5,783 nt of DNA. It comes from an uncultured Oscillospiraceae bacterium (lineage in GTDB: Bacteria > Bacillota > Clostridia > Oscillospirales > Acutalibacteraceae). The DNA is taken from NCBI GenBank assembly GCA_900550095.1, contig URRG01000165.1, positions 1 through 5,783 of the forward strand. The letters run 5' to 3'. The translations under genes were made by a program, and so were the position numbers. The number at the start of each line of letters is the position of its first letter. Position 1 is the first letter of the stretch. Of the stretch, positions 5,656 to 5,783 are shown one piece after another. A model generated the notes under the pieces. That model made no database searches. It was given only the letters and a program-made list of their open reading frames with translations, and was not told the DNA's origin.

Positions 5656-5703
5656 TTAGCTAATTAATCTAAATATTAGCTAATATTTTAACTATATATT
5701 AGC
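5656..5703 (-). promoter_or_regulatory. Candidate operator array of the transporter: TTAGCTAA x2 plus a half-site
   Basis: TTAGCTAA occurs at 5656-5663 and again at 5676-5683, and a half-site TTAGC at 5699-5703. Spacing is 20 and 23 bp, about two helical turns, so bound dimers would lie on one DNA face. The middle copy is the centre of a perfect 18-bp palindrome (5671-5688). The half-site overlaps the predicted -10 box and the palindrome covers the expected transcription start, a layout typical for repression. The core is identical to that in the esterase leader (2458-2465). Confidence 0.55.
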
Positions 5704-5724
5704 ACTGCTTTTGTGCATTAAAAA
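5696..5724 (-). promoter_or_regulatory. Candidate promoter of the MFS transporter
   Basis: On the minus strand TGCTAATAT (5696-5704) is an extended -10 (TG-n-TAATAT). The -35 position 17 bp upstream (5719-5724) reads TTTTTA, only 3 of 6 matches. An alternative -10, TATAGT at 5691-5696, overlaps. The start would be near 5689, about 90 nt before the TTG codon. Confidence 0.4.
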
Positions 5725-5727
5725 TCT

Positions 5728-5748
5728 AATTTGCAATTATTGCGAATT
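5728..5748. promoter_or_regulatory. 21-bp near-perfect palindrome upstream of the transporter promoter
   Basis: Arms AATT-t-GCAAT and ATTGC-g-AATT flank a central T, with one mismatched pair (5732/5744). It is distinct from the TTAGCTAA elements. It lies just upstream of the candidate transporter -35 region and of a possible rightward promoter, the usual place for an autoregulatory site between divergent genes. Confidence 0.4.
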
Positions 5749-5751
5749 TTA

Positions 5752-5779
5752 TTGGGATATACCGCACCTTCCTTATAAA
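5752..5779 (+). promoter_or_regulatory. Possible rightward promoter leaving the window
   Basis: TTGGGA (5752-5757; 4 of 6) is followed after 16 bp by TATAAA (5774-5779; 5 of 6). It would drive a gene starting beyond the right edge, divergent from the transporter. No start codon is visible yet, so this rests on the promoter match alone. Confidence 0.3.
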
Positions 5780-5783
5780 GACT

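Noticed and set aside
5728..5766. Minus-strand GTG-started 13-codon ORF after AAGGAAGG near the right edge
   Set aside because: It is too short to judge, and it lies upstream of the transporter promoter across the palindrome, so it is probably a chance frame.

Overview
The window looks like chromosome from a Gram-positive anaerobe of the Clostridia, most likely Lachnospiraceae-like. This is inferred from GC-rich genes separated by AT-rich promoters, strong purine-rich Shine-Dalgarno sites, intrinsic terminators and the protein styles. No taxonomic marker gene is present. It holds four confident protein genes. There is no rRNA, tRNA, CRISPR array, transposase or other mobile element that I can recognise.

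Left part (1-2316, all on the minus strand): a classical thioredoxin (42-377), then, separated by 411 bp, an Eis-like GNAT acetyltransferase (789-1994). The gap contains GC-rich hairpins, a probable terminator and one doubtful small ORF that starts inside the acetyltransferase stop region. The acetyltransferase has a leader of about 285 nt behind a good promoter (extended -10) at 2288-2316. A short ORF may begin at the extreme left edge, just downstream of thioredoxin.

Right part (2373-5783): a type-B carboxylesterase (2573-4123, plus) and a 12-helix DHA1-type MFS transporter (4336-5598, minus) converge on a shared terminator zone (4207-4301). Their promoters lie at opposite ends of this 3.3 kb block. 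Both carry the same AT-rich palindromic core TTAGCTAA close to the expected transcription start, each followed on the plus strand by a further TTAGCA half-site. This suggests that one repressor, possibly MarR/SlyA-like, controls both. Another 21-bp palindrome and a possible rightward promoter at the right edge suggest the regulator gene may lie just outside the window.

How the genes may work together (inference): esterase and exporter may form a small inducible unit that hydrolyses an aromatic or other hydrophobic ester and exports the ester or its product. Thioredoxin and the Eis-like enzyme are separate housekeeping and stress or acyl-modification functions. The least explained items are the shared operator, the long acetyltransferase leader and the GC-rich double hairpin upstream of thioredoxin.
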